NCBI RefSeq assembly: GCF_003121405.1
Contig: NZ_QBUY01000039.1
Location: 1-64,000 of the forward strand
DNA length: 64,000 nucleotides
DNA from: Paraburkholderia sp. C35
GTDB taxonomy: Bacteria; Pseudomonadota; Gammaproteobacteria; Burkholderiales; Burkholderiaceae
Direction of reading: 5' to 3'
The notes under the pieces were generated by a model. It was not told the DNA's origin and made no database searches. It saw nothing but the letters and a program-made list of their open reading frames with translations. Positions 16,037 through 26,000 of the stretch are shown one piece after another. Position 1 is the first letter of the stretch. Each line of letters begins with the position of its first letter. The translations under genes and the position numbers were made by a program.

Positions 16037-18588
16037 GGTGTGTCTCCAGAAACGGGCCGGCAGGTGAGCGGGCCGTAGGTGGGCAGAGAGGCGTCGGTGG
16101 GCCGCACGTATGGGAACTCGACCGCGCAATGCAGTCGTCCCGCCTTCACCAGCAGATGGTTGTCGGCCTGCAGGTTGTCGACGAACGTGAGGCCGTCGTA
16201 ACCGACGATCGTGTCCGTGCCGCTTTCCACCTGATGCACGCGCGTGCCGGCCGGCAACAGCTTGCCGTCCGGGCCTTGCAGGATCAGCGACGCCGCGCGG
16301 TACTGCGTGATATGAAAGTTCGCCAGCACGCCCGATTGCGACTGCGGCACGACGTTCGCGCTGCTCGACGCGATGCGTGCCTGCGCGGGCAACCCCATGC
16401 TGTCGATACCGAGCAGATTGCTCTGATACGCATTGAGATCCGGCACGAGCAGATGACCATTCGAATCGGTCTTGCCGATCAGCCGGTTTTCGTGCAGCAC
16501 GGGCACGCCGCTGACGCCATCCGTCGAGACCAGCGCGAAGCCATCGTCGATACGCCGCGCGGGCAGCACGGAGCCATCCATCAGCACGAATGCGCCGCTC
16601 ACGTCGAGCGATGCGGCGACGTGGCCGTTCATCGTCTGGCCTTGCGCGGTGACCTGCCCGTAGCGGCCGAGGTATTGCGCCATCGCCTGCTGATAACGGA
16701 TCGCGTTGCTGCCGCCGTCCTGCACGGTCCAGCCCCAGCCGCCGTCGTAATCGGGCACACGCGACGCGTTGACGTTATACGTCGTCGTGTCGTTGGTGCG
16801 GCCCGCGCTGCCATTGATCGAGGTCTTGTTGCCGAGCGCGAAGCTCGCGCTGAGAAACACGCCCGACGACGCATTCGCCGAGAAGTTGCGAAACGTCGAC
16901 ATCGTGACGGAAGCAAGGCTGCGAAAGTTGACCGTGTACGACAGCGACGCGATATGCGCAGGCTGGATCTGCGGATAGCGATAGCCCACGTAACTGAGCG
17001 CCATCGTCTGATTGCCGGGCAAGGGCACGCTGACGGTCGCGCGGTCGGTGCTGAGCGGCACGGGCGCGCCGTCGCGTGCCGCGAGGTCGCCGTAGTGGCG
17101 CGTGGCGCGCAGCGTGTCGAGTTCGACGGAAAACGCCGGCTGGATCAGCTGATAGCCGAGCCCGACCTGAGCGCCGTCGAAGCGCCCGCCGGAGGCCGCG
17201 AGCGAACCATTGAATACGCCGAGTGTGCCGAGCCGGAAAAGCGCGCCTGCGCCTGCATCGAGCAAACCGCTCGCGGCTTCCGCATGCGCCTCGAACGTCA
17301 ACTGGTCGCTCACGCCGCGTCGGTACGATGCGCTCGCGACAGGGCGCGTGTCGTAGTTGAACGAATCGACGCCATAGGCACGCCGCAGAAAACCCGCTTC
17401 GACGGAATGCGCGGTGATGCCGGCTGCGAGCAGACGCGTATCGATGTAGAGCGGCACCGTGGTCGCGACGGCGCGGCCGAGCGCATCGCGCGTGACGACG
17501 GTCGCTTCGCCGCCACCCGTGATGCCCGGCACGTTGTTGATGACGAACGGCCCGCTCGGCACCGAGCCGCTGTATTGCCGCACGTTGTTCACATAGAGTT
17601 CGACGGAGGACGGCACCACGCTGGAGCCGGACAGCGTCGGCACCGGAAACGTGATGAGATCGGGGCGCAGCGCGAAGTTGCTGCGCCACTGAAACCCGCC
17701 GATGCGCATCGAGCGGCTCCAGTCGAGCGACGATGAAATCGTGTCGCCGAGTTGTGTCGTCGACAGCGATGCCGTATTCGAACTGCGCCACCATGTATCG
17801 AAACGCACGTAGCGGTGCAGATCCTGATAGAGATACGCGGTGCCTGTGTTGCTGAACACGCCGCCCGGCGCGAAGAAGCGCTCTTCAGTCCATATCGCAA
17901 GCCGCGCGGCGTTGGCATCTTCCGCGTAGGCGTCGTAGTTCAGCACGAAGCCGCGCGATGCACTGGCGGGCGGCACCTTGCCGAGCGCGCGCATGTCGAG
18001 CACGTAGGCCTTATGCAGCGCATCGGGCGCTTCGATGTCGATCGACTGGTTCACGACGTCGTAGCGATAGTGCAGGCCGGGCAAGGCGTCGAGCGGAATT
18101 TCGGTGGTGTCGGTATTGTGTGTTGCATCGGCTTGCGATGGCGGCAGGCGCAGGCCGAGTGCATCGAGATCGGCGGGCGTGGCGTACAGCTTGCCGTCAC
18201 GCTCGTGAAAATGCGCAATCAGCGCGGTGCGTTGTCCGTCGAGCGAGACGTCGAGGTAGAGGTCGCCGTTGCGCGGCTTCGTTCTCGCGCGGTGGCGGAT
18301 GGGGCGCGTCATGTCGTTATCCGGTGTCACTGCGGCTGCGTCCGATGCTGCGTCCGGCGCCAATGATCCGGCGTTCGCCTGCGCACGCGCGTGCACGCAC
18401 GCGAGCGCGCATAGCGCGGCCGCGAGCGCGATCGTCGTGAGCTTGCGGGTGTCGTCGCGCTGTCGGCGCGGTGTCCTGAGCGAACGTGACGCGACAGCAG
18501 ACGCCGCATCGAGTGAGGCTGGCTGTTCGTAGGACATCGTGGGACGAGGACAGGCCGCCCGCGCCGGGACACCGACGTGGCGTCTCAT
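16033..18588 (-). CDS. outer membrane fimbrial usher (archaic chaperone-usher, CsuD-like)
   Basis: The 851-residue usher forms the outer-membrane pore for pilus assembly. A mature N-terminal domain follows a late signal segment (TTIALAAALCALACVHARAQ), then come the 24-strand barrel with its plug and the C-terminal domains. Typical elements include GEATVVTRDALGR in the barrel and the LLVPDLNAYQSNLLGID stretch near the end. The N-terminus is unusually long before the signal core: the ATG at 18588 has a GAGG about 12 bases upstream, while the ATG at 18537 has no ribosome site. The chaperone gene lies 77 bases upstream and the tip subunit overlaps its end. Confidence 0.9.
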   Translation of the reverse strand: MRRHVGVPARAACPRPTMSYEQPASLDAASAVASRSLRTPRRQRDDTRKLTTIALAAALCALACVHARAQANAGSLAPDAASDAAAVTPDNDMTRPIRHRARTKPRNGDLYLDVSLDGQRTALIAHFHERDGKLYATPADLDALGLRLPPSQADATHNTDTTEIPLDALPGLHYRYDVVNQSIDIEAPDALHKAYVLDMRALGKVPPASASRGFVLNYDAYAEDANAARLAIWTEERFFAPGGVFSNTGTAYLYQDLHRYVRFDTWWRSSNTASLSTTQLGDTISSSLDWSRSMRIGGFQWRSNFALRPDLITFPVPTLSGSSVVPSSVELYVNNVRQYSGSVPSGPFVINNVPGITGGGEATVVTRDALGRAVATTVPLYIDTRLLAAGITAHSVEAGFLRRAYGVDSFNYDTRPVASASYRRGVSDQLTFEAHAEAASGLLDAGAGALFRLGTLGVFNGSLAASGGRFDGAQVGLGYQLIQPAFSVELDTLRATRHYGDLAARDGAPVPLSTDRATVSVPLPGNQTMALSYVGYRYPQIQPAHIASLSYTVNFRSLASVTMSTFRNFSANASSGVFLSASFALGNKTSINGSAGRTNDTTTYNVNASRVPDYDGGWGWTVQDGGSNAIRYQQAMAQYLGRYGQVTAQGQTMNGHVAASLDVSGAFVLMDGSVLPARRIDDGFALVSTDGVSGVPVLHENRLIGKTDSNGHLLVPDLNAYQSNLLGIDSMGLPAQARIASSSANVVPQSQSGVLANFHITQYRAASLILQGPDGKLLPAGTRVHQVESGTDTIVGYDGLTFVDNLQADNHLLVKAGRLHCAVEFPYVRPTDASLPTYGPLTCRPVSGDTP

Positions 18589-18665
18589 GCGAGCGTTGCC
18601 TCATGGCAATGGAGCAGACAATCGGATGCATGCACAAAGGCACGCATGCATGCGCGAGCGCGCCG

Positions 18666-19400
18666 CTAGCGGGACAGCACGGCGGCTTCCGTCTTGACCG
18701 AGTTGATCGCCGCGCGGATCTTCAGCGGCCCCGCGAGGTTCGTCGCGGGCGGCAGCGATAATTGCCACTGCCGGCCAGAACCGGCCAGTGCGTAACCGAG
18801 CAGCCCCTTGTTGATCTCGACGGCTTCGCCTGCGCTGTTGACCAGTTCGACACTCGCGATCTGCGCGCGGCGACGCCCGGCGTTTTCGACGACGAGCGTC
18901 ATGCCCGCGTCGTTGCGCTGGATATGCCACGCGAGTTTCGGTTCGCCGATCTGTCCGTTGCCCGCTTCGACGAACACGGGCACCGAATAGCGCAGCCGGA
19001 TCGCGACGCCATTGGCTTGCGTGTCGTCGGGTTCAGGCAGTTCATCGATCAGCACGCGGTACGTCTGTTCGGCGCCGTCCAGCGCGGGCGTGGTGCGCAC
19101 CAGCCGCACGAGTTGTTCGCCGCGCGCGTTGATCTCGATCAGCGGCGGGCTCGCAACCACGTCCTGCGTCGGCGTCAGTGCGTCGTCGCCATTCGCCTGA
19201 CTCCAGCGAAACACGCGGACCTGACCATAGATCGGTTTATCGCCGGAATTGCGCAGCGTCAGACCCGACGAAATCGCGCCGGCGGGCAGGTCGACCATGA
19301 CGGGCGAAATCTGCAGTGTGGCGGCATGCGCTGCGCTGATCGACAACGCTGCGGCGCCCGCACAGGCGGCGGCCTTCAGGAAACGATGGAGCACGGACAT
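18666..19400 (-). CDS. periplasmic fimbrial chaperone (PapD-like, CsuC type)
   Basis: The 244-residue chaperone has a signal peptide (MSVLHRFLKAAACAGAAALS, ending SAAHA) and two immunoglobulin-like domains. The first carries the G1-strand region (LVRTTPALDGAEQTYRVLIDE) that donates a strand to pilin subunits. It follows the pilin gene by 16 bases. Its partners are the SCPU pilins on either side of the operon and the usher downstream. Confidence 0.9.
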   Translation of the reverse strand: MSVLHRFLKAAACAGAAALSISAAHAATLQISPVMVDLPAGAISSGLTLRNSGDKPIYGQVRVFRWSQANGDDALTPTQDVVASPPLIEINARGEQLVRLVRTTPALDGAEQTYRVLIDELPEPDDTQANGVAIRLRYSVPVFVEAGNGQIGEPKLAWHIQRNDAGMTLVVENAGRRRAQIASVELVNSAGEAVEINKGLLGYALAGSGRQWQLSLPPATNLAGPLKIRAAINSVKTEAAVLSR

Positions 19401-19416
19401 GTCGCCTCCTCGTTGC

Positions 19417-19932
19417 CTAGAAGAAGACCGTCGCGGTGACGGTCGCCTGGTAGGTGTCGGGACGCGGCGTGGCCTGCGTCGGAATCTGCCCGTACACGGT
19501 GAGCGGCTGCGCGGTGCCCGTGCCGGTGCCCGCCACGGTGTTCGTGCCCTGCGTGCCGCCCCAGATGACCGTGCGGCCCGCGTCCTGATACAGCTGGAAG
19601 CCGATGGTCGTGGTGGTGTTGCCCGTCGCGGTGCCTGCGAGCAGACGGTTCGTCACTGTCGATCCCGTGACCGAGCCGGCATCGAGACCCACGTTATACG
19701 GCGTGGTGTTGGTGCAGGTGACGGAAACGGTGGTCTGCTGGTTGATGGCCGAACTCAGCACGCCGTTGGTGCCGAAGCTCAACGGGTTCGCGCTGATCGT
19801 GCAGTTTGCCTGCAGCGTAACGGAAACGATAAAGGTGGCGGTTGCAGTGCCGTTCGAATAGACAGCTGCATCTGCCGACATGACAGAGGAATAAAGCAAC
19901 GCACCTGCCAATGCGCTCGTCAGGAGTTTCAT
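19417..19932 (-). CDS. SCPU domain major pilin (CsuA/B-like)
   Basis: The 171-residue secreted protein has a signal peptide (MKLLTSALAGALLYSSVMSA, then DAA) and a single spore coat U domain, Thr- and Gly-rich, with two cysteines placed to form the usual disulfide (QANCTISAN and VTCTNTT) and the terminal strand PRPDTYQATVTATVFF. It is the first gene of the operon and so likely the rod subunit. The 335-base AT-richer region upstream should hold the operon promoter. Confidence 0.88.
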   Translation of the reverse strand: MKLLTSALAGALLYSSVMSADAAVYSNGTATATFIVSVTLQANCTISANPLSFGTNGVLSSAINQQTTVSVTCTNTTPYNVGLDAGSVTGSTVTNRLLAGTATGNTTTTIGFQLYQDAGRTVIWGGTQGTNTVAGTGTGTAQPLTVYGQIPTQATPRPDTYQATVTATVFF

Positions 19933-20267
19933 TTGAAAGAGGCCCTCTCTCTCACATCCGCACTGGAATGACGCGGATAATTTGTTTGATGTCCGGATGG
20001 ATCCTGGTTTTTGTAGTGATCCGTCCGGTTGTAGAACGCCCGTTTGATTAAATGCGGTTTTTATGATGCGGCGTCTATATGGGTTTACGGCGTTCGAGGG
20101 CAGTTCTGAATGAGTTTCTTAGGGCAGGTTAACTACCTGGAACATAATTACCGATTTTCTATTCGCTACGCATTCGATGCATGGATTAAGTGTTTCTGGA
20201 TAATTCCGGATGCATGAAGTGAACGTGTATTTTGCTTTTATTTCGGGCTTTGATATTGGTTTTGCAT
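19933..20267. other. noncoding region upstream of the pilus operon
   Basis: A stretch of 335 bases clearly richer in A and T than the flanking genes, between the pilin gene and the end of the winged-helix regulator gene, both on the minus strand. I see no convincing ORF or RNA. It holds short palindromes such as AGGTTAACTACCT near 20127 and should carry the pilus promoter. No terminator with a strong stem is obvious. Confidence 0.5.
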
Positions 20268-22013
20268 TTACGCTTTCGCTGACTTCAGTGCATCGAGATA
20301 GCCGAGATTGTGCGCACTGTATGGCATCGCTTCCAGCGCGGCAATCGCTACCGCGGCGTAGCGCGCGCATTCTTCCATGAAGCCGCGCTGGGCCAGCATC
20401 GGAACCAGCACCACCGCGAGTTCGATACCAAGCGCTTCATCGCCTGCTGGCGAGAAGGCCCATTCGAAAGCGACGCGCGCATCGGCGAGCGCGTTGTCGC
20501 ACGATGCTTTCGCGAGCGCGGCACACACATACTGCGCGTGCCGTCGTGCGACATCGGGCGATTCACCGTCGCGCTCCAGCTGCTTCAACGCATACGCACG
20601 CGCCGATTCCGACAGGCGGTACTTCGCCATCACGCCGTCGAAGCTTACGTCGAGCAGCGACTTCTCGACCAGTTGCGCGACGCAATCCAGCACGGACGCG
20701 CGATCGATCTCGTCGTCGCAGGCAACGGCAAAGACGGCGTCGATGGTGAAATAGCGGCTAAAGCGCGCAACGCGAAGATAGACGGCCTGCTCGCAAGGGC
20801 TGAGCCTCGTAAAGCTCCAGTCGAACGCGGCGCGCAGCGTTCGGTGCCTCGGCTGCGCTGTGCGATAGCCGTCAGCCAGAAACAGAAAGCGCTCTTCGAG
20901 CCGCTGGCGCACGCCTTCGAGGCCGAACACGGATGCCCTGCCGACCGCGAGTTCGATGGCAAGGGGAAGCCCATCGAGCCGCCGGCATATCTCGGCAACG
21001 AGCCGCAGTTCGCTGTCGTCGTCGATGCGCGCGCCGGCGAGGCTCGCGCGTTCGAGGAACAGTTTCACGGCAGGCGACTGAACCAGCCGCTCGCGGCTCT
21101 CGCCGGCGGGCGGCAAGCCGAGCGGCTCGACGCGGAACACGGTTTCCGTCGCGATGCGCAGCCGCTCCCGGCTGGTGACCAGCACATACAGCGAATCGTG
21201 CCGGGCCATCAGACCTTCGACGATCCGCGCCACGTCGTCGATCAGATGCTCCGCATTGTCGAGCACGACCAGCGTGCGCACACGCGACGTTTGCGGCGCT
21301 GTCTGCGCGCGTTGCCACATGGCTTCGCCGCCAGGCATGGCGATCGTGTCGTCCAGTGCCCGCGCGATGTCGGATGCCGAATCGAATGGTGAAAGATCGA
21401 TGAACGCGACTTCGAATGCGGCTTCGGCGGCCTTGCGATGCGCCAGTTCGACGGCGAGACAGGTCTTGCCCACGCCGCCCGGCCCCGTCAGCGTCACGAC
21501 GCGTGTGAGCGCAAAGCGGTTGTCGATTTCTTCGAGCGCGGCTTCGCGCCCGAACAGCGGCCGCCGGCGCGGCAGGGGATGCTTCGTCGAACCCGCGTCG
21601 GTTGTGTCTGCAACCAGCGTGCGTTCCGCGCCTTGTGCTCCTGTGCGAGCGGCACTCACGTCGGATTCGCGCGTCATGAACCGGTAGCCGCGGCCCGGCA
21701 CGGTATCGATCAGCTGGCGGTGGTCGCCGAGCGCCTTGCGCACGGCGCTGAGGTGAACATGGATGTTGCTTTCCTCGACGAACAGGCCGGGCCAGACGGT
21801 TTCCATCAGCTCGTCCTTCGTCACGATGCGCCCGCCCGCCAGCACGATGACCGTTAGAATGTCGAAGGCGCGCGAGCCTAGCGGCACTTCATGGCCATCC
21901 TTGCACAACGCGCGAACGCCGAGGTCGAGCTCGAACTGGCCGAGCGGGATGACCGCGTTTCTGGCGACGCTCTCATTCGGCGGCTTGGCTGGCGTGTCCA
22001 TGACCTGGCTCAT
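20268..22013 (-). CDS. winged-helix NTPase transcriptional regulator
   Basis: The 581-residue protein has an OmpR/CadC-type winged helix (about 25-113, with DELMETVWPGLFVEESNIHVHLSAVRKALGD and PGRGYRF) and then an NB-ARC-like ATPase with P-loop GPGGVGKT at 177-184 and a DNAEHLI Walker B region. About 170 more residues of helical, TPR-like sequence follow. Related regulators often run to 900 residues or more, so the sensor part may be shortened. A CAGGAT ribosome site precedes the ATG. It sits between the pilus operon and a response regulator, so control of the pilus is possible but unproven. Confidence 0.85.
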   Translation of the reverse strand: MSQVMDTPAKPPNESVARNAVIPLGQFELDLGVRALCKDGHEVPLGSRAFDILTVIVLAGGRIVTKDELMETVWPGLFVEESNIHVHLSAVRKALGDHRQLIDTVPGRGYRFMTRESDVSAARTGAQGAERTLVADTTDAGSTKHPLPRRRPLFGREAALEEIDNRFALTRVVTLTGPGGVGKTCLAVELAHRKAAEAAFEVAFIDLSPFDSASDIARALDDTIAMPGGEAMWQRAQTAPQTSRVRTLVVLDNAEHLIDDVARIVEGLMARHDSLYVLVTSRERLRIATETVFRVEPLGLPPAGESRERLVQSPAVKLFLERASLAGARIDDDSELRLVAEICRRLDGLPLAIELAVGRASVFGLEGVRQRLEERFLFLADGYRTAQPRHRTLRAAFDWSFTRLSPCEQAVYLRVARFSRYFTIDAVFAVACDDEIDRASVLDCVAQLVEKSLLDVSFDGVMAKYRLSESARAYALKQLERDGESPDVARRHAQYVCAALAKASCDNALADARVAFEWAFSPAGDEALGIELAVVLVPMLAQRGFMEECARYAAVAIAALEAMPYSAHNLGYLDALKSAKA

Positions 22014-22366
22014 AAGCGTGATCCTGCAGATGATGAAGTGGCCGTGCGCGTTTGGTCGGACATGTCGCGAGCGGAACTCACATTGCCATCTTATGAACGG
22101 GCGGGTATGCGCAGCGTTGCGATACCGTTAACGTTTTTTAACGCGCGCGGCGAATATCGCTGTGAGCCAGCAGACAGGCGGCTCGGCGGGCCGTCGCCGG
22201 GGTTGCGTTAAAAAAATTTAATTTGCGGCTGTCGCACCGTGTGTGTGGTCGGCGCGATAATGAAAGGTCAGCGCGACGGTGCACTATTTCGCCCGATTTG
22301 CACACGTCAGAGGCCTCTTTGTCAGGGCGCGCATGGCGCGTGACAGGCGGGCCGCGAGTGATAGAA
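22014..22366. promoter_or_regulatory. divergent regulatory region with CGTTAA repeats
   Basis: A gap of 353 bases between two divergent regulator genes. CGTTAA (22126-22131), six bases, TTAACG (22138-22143) form an inverted repeat, and another CGTTAA run sits near 22206, followed by an A/T tract (AAAAAAATTTAAT). The repeats resemble binding sites for an OmpR-type regulator; this is inference. No RNA gene is visible. Confidence 0.45.
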
Positions 22367-23047
22367 ATGAAAATTCTCCTGGTCGAAGACAATCAGCAGG
22401 TGGGCGGTTTTCTGAAGAAAGGGCTGCTCGAAACCGGCCATGTCGTCGATTGGGCCGACAATGGCCGCGACGGCATGGCGCTCGCCATCGGGGAAACCTA
22501 CGACGCGATCGTGCTCGACCGCATGCTGCCGGGCGGCATCGACGGCTTGAGCATCGTGGCGGCGCTGCGTGCGTCGGGCAACAAGGTGCCCGTTCTGATC
22601 CTGAGCGCGCTCGACGAAGTCGACGAGCGTATTCGCGGGCTGAAGGCGGGCGGCGACGATTACGTCGTCAAGCCGTTTTCGTTCGGTGAAGTGGTCGCGC
22701 GGCTCGAAGCACTCGCGCGCCGCTCGCAGGACAATCACTTCGAAACCACGCTCAAGGTCGGCGATCTCTGCATCGACCTGCTTTCGCGCAAGGTCACGCG
22801 TGGCGGCAAGGCCATCGTGCTGAAGCCGCGCGAATTCAAGCTGCTCGAATACCTGATGCGCCACGCGGAACAGGTCGTCACACGCACCATGCTGCTCGAA
22901 AACATCTGGGAATACCATTTCGATCCGCAAACGAACGTGATCGACGTACACGTGAGCAAGTTGCGCCAGAAGATCGATACGGGCTTCGAGCCTTCCTTGC
23001 TCCGCACCATCCGCAACGCGGGCTACATGCTTACCGCCGGCGCCTGA
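22367..23047 (+). CDS. OmpR/PhoB family response regulator
   Basis: The 226-residue regulator has a receiver domain (1-120) with the acidic pocket E8/D9, phospho-acceptor D51 (DAIVLD51RMLPGG), the T/S position (LILSALD) and lysine in VVKPF. A winged-helix DNA-binding domain follows (about 130-222: LKPREFKLLEYLMRHAEQVVTRTMLLENIW, then NVIDVHVSKLRQK). I start at the ATG at 22367 because the receiver begins there; the frame is open further upstream. No ordinary HisKA kinase is adjacent. The next gene is a kinase hybrid, which may be the partner. Confidence 0.92.
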   Translation: MKILLVEDNQQVGGFLKKGLLETGHVVDWADNGRDGMALAIGETYDAIVLDRMLPGGIDGLSIVAALRASGNKVPVLILSALDEVDERIRGLKAGGDDYVVKPFSFGEVVARLEALARRSQDNHFETTLKVGDLCIDLLSRKVTRGGKAIVLKPREFKLLEYLMRHAEQVVTRTMLLENIWEYHFDPQTNVIDVHVSKLRQKIDTGFEPSLLRTIRNAGYMLTAGA

Positions 23048-23074
23048 GCCGGGTTTCTGCGCGAGGACGGCACC

Positions 23075-26000
23075 ATGAGGTTGACGGGCTACGACAGAAC
23101 GACGCTCAGTGACGATGGTCAGTTCGTGTTGTCGCGTCTGACGAGCGCCGGCGCAGAGCAGGGCTGGCTGACGGTCACGCTGTCCGCATCGCAGCCGCAG
23201 CCCGAAAGCCACGAGCGGCTCGAACACGCGTATCAGTTGCGCGGCGCGCTCGACGGCGCGCACGTCGCACGTCCTCACGCGCTGTTGCGCGACGATGGCA
23301 GCGCGACGCTGGTGCTCGAAGATCCCGGCGGCAAGTCGCTGCGCGCCGTACAGGCGGGACCGTTGCCGCTGGGCCGCTTTCTCGCCGTGGCCGTGAATCT
23401 GGCGTCCGCGCTGCGCTCGCTGCACAGCCGCGGTCTCACGCACAACGACATCCGGCCCGGCAACATCCTGCTCGACAGCGACACACACGCCGTTGCGTTC
23501 ACAGGGCTGGGCCTCGCGTCGAGCGCGCCGCGCGAGCGCCCGCTCACGGGCCTGCCGATCATGGCCGTCGAGGCGCTGGCGTATCTGTCGCCGGAGCGTA
23601 CGGGTCTGATGAACCGCTGGTCCGACTCGCGCGCCGATCTTTATTCGCTCGGTGTCGTGCTGTACGAGATGCTCACGGGGCAATTGCCGTATCGCGCCAG
23701 TTCGCCCGCCGAATGGTTGCATTGTCATACGGCCAAGCTGCCGATTCCCGTCGCCGAATGCATCGACAGCGTGCCGGAGCAACTGGTGGCGATCATCGCG
23801 CGGCTGCTGTCGAAAGACGTGGCGCAGCGCTATCAGACGGCGGAAGGACTCGAGCACGATTTGCGCCGCTGCCTGGAAAGCTGGCAGAAGACAGGCGGCA
23901 TCGCGCCATTCGCGCCGGGCGCCGCCGATTCCCCCGCGCATCTGCAACGCCCGCTTCGTCTCTATGGCAGGCAGAAGCAGGTTGAAGCACTCGAGGCTGC
24001 GTTGAACCGCGTCGTGCAGCGCGGCGAGATTGGTGTAGCGCTGGTGTCGGGCTATTCGGGCATCGGCAAATCGACGCTGGTCAACAGTTTGCGCATGACG
24101 CCCGCTGTCACGCGTGGCAGTTTCGCGGCGGGCAAGTTCGATCGCTATAAGCGGGACATTCCGTATGCAACGCTCGCGCAGGCGTTCCAGACGCTGATCC
24201 GCCAGATGATCGACGAAGGCACCAACGCACATGGCGACCTGCGCCAGCGTCTGCAGAATGCGCTGGGCGTCAACGGGCAGTTGATCGTCAGTCTGATTCC
24301 GGAACTCGAACTGATCATCGGGCCGCAGCCGCCCGTGTCCGAGCTTGCGCCGCAGGAAGCGCGCACGCGCTTTCTCGGCGTTTTCTCGCGCTTCATCGCC
24401 GCTTTTCCGCGCGACCGCCAGCCGCTCGTGCTGTTTCTCGACGACCTGCAATGGAGCGATGCCGGCACGCTGAGCCTGCTCGAAACGCTGTACGAATCGA
24501 AAGTGCGCAACGTGCTGGTGGTCGGCGCGTATCGCGACAACGAAGTCGGTCTCACGCATCCTCTCAGGCGTTCGATCGATGCGATCCGGCAAACAGGCAC
24601 GTCCGTCGATGAAATCATGCTGGCGCCGCTGCAATTCGATGACGTGTCGCGCCTGATCGGCGACGGTCTCAAGACCACACGCGAAGAACTGGATCATCTC
24701 AGCCGTCTCGTGTTCGAACGAACGGGCGGCAATCCGTTCTATGTCGTGCAGTTCCTGCAATTTCTCACCGACGAACAGCTGCTCGCGTTCGATGCCGAAC
24801 GTCGCGTGTGGACCTGGGACGACGCGCGGCTGCGCGAGGCGCGCTACGCGCAGAGCATCGTCGATCTGATGGTCGGCAAGATCGAGCGTTTGCCGCAGCC
24901 TACCCAGGCGCTGCTCTCGCAGTTCGCGTGCCTCGGCGGCCGGGCGACTTCTGCGCTGCTCGCGCGGATCAGCGGCAAGGACGAAGCCAATGTCGAGGCG
25001 ACGCTTGCCGACGGCGTCGAAGCGGGCCTGCTGTTTCGCAGCCGCGACGGCTTTGCGTTCGTGCACGATCGCGTGCACGAAGCCACGTACGATCTGATTC
25101 CCGCGCCGCAGCGTGCCGAAGCGCATATGCGGATCGGCCGGATTCTCGCGGCCCAACCGACAACGGACGAAGCGCGCAGCATCTTCGAGATCGTCAACCA
25201 GTACAACCGCGTGCTGCCTCTGCTCGACGACGCGCAGGAACGTGCGCGGGTCGTCGCGTTCAATCTCGAAGCGGGGCAGCGTGCGCGAGCGTCGTCCGCC
25301 TATGGGTCGGCGCTGACGTATCTGACTATCGGCAGCGAACTGCTGGGCGAAGCGGGCTGGGACGCGGACTACGCGCAAAAATTCCAGCTCGAAAGCCAGC
25401 GCGCGGAGTGCGAGTTCCTGACGGGCGACACGGAAAGCAGCAAGCAGCGGCTGTCGTTGCTCGACCAGCGCGCACGCACGCTGTCGGACCGCGCGGCCAT
25501 CACGTTCCTGCGCGTCACGCTCTATACCGCGCTCGATCAGATCAACCTCGCTGTGCAGACCTGTCTCGACTATTTGCAGCATGTCGGAATCGACTGGTCG
25601 CCGCATCCGGGGCGGAGCGCAGCGCGCGAAGAGTATGACCGGCTGTTGCAGGGCATCGGCGATGCGCCGATCGAAACGCTGGTCGATCTGCCCTTGCTCG
25701 ACGATGCCGCATTGACGGCCACCATGAACGTGCTGACGGCCGTGCTGCCGCCCGCGTTTTTCAGCGACGAGAACCTCGTCTGTCTGGTCCTGTGCCGGAT
25801 GGCGAACCTGAGTCTCGTGCATGGCAACAGCGACGCATCGTCGCTTGGGTATGCGTATCTCGGCATGGTCGCAGGCCCGATTTTCGACGATTACGACGCG
25901 GGCTATCGCTTCGGCCAGCTTGGGCTGGCGCTGGTCGATCAGCGCGGGCTCGACCGCTTCAAGGCGCGCGTGTACATGTGCTTCGCGTATCACGTGACAC

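Noticed and set aside
16015..17736. A 573-codon plus-strand frame across the usher gene
   Set aside because: It is antisense to the usher, Arg/Ala/His-rich, and has no recognisable domain. The usher motifs on the other strand decide.
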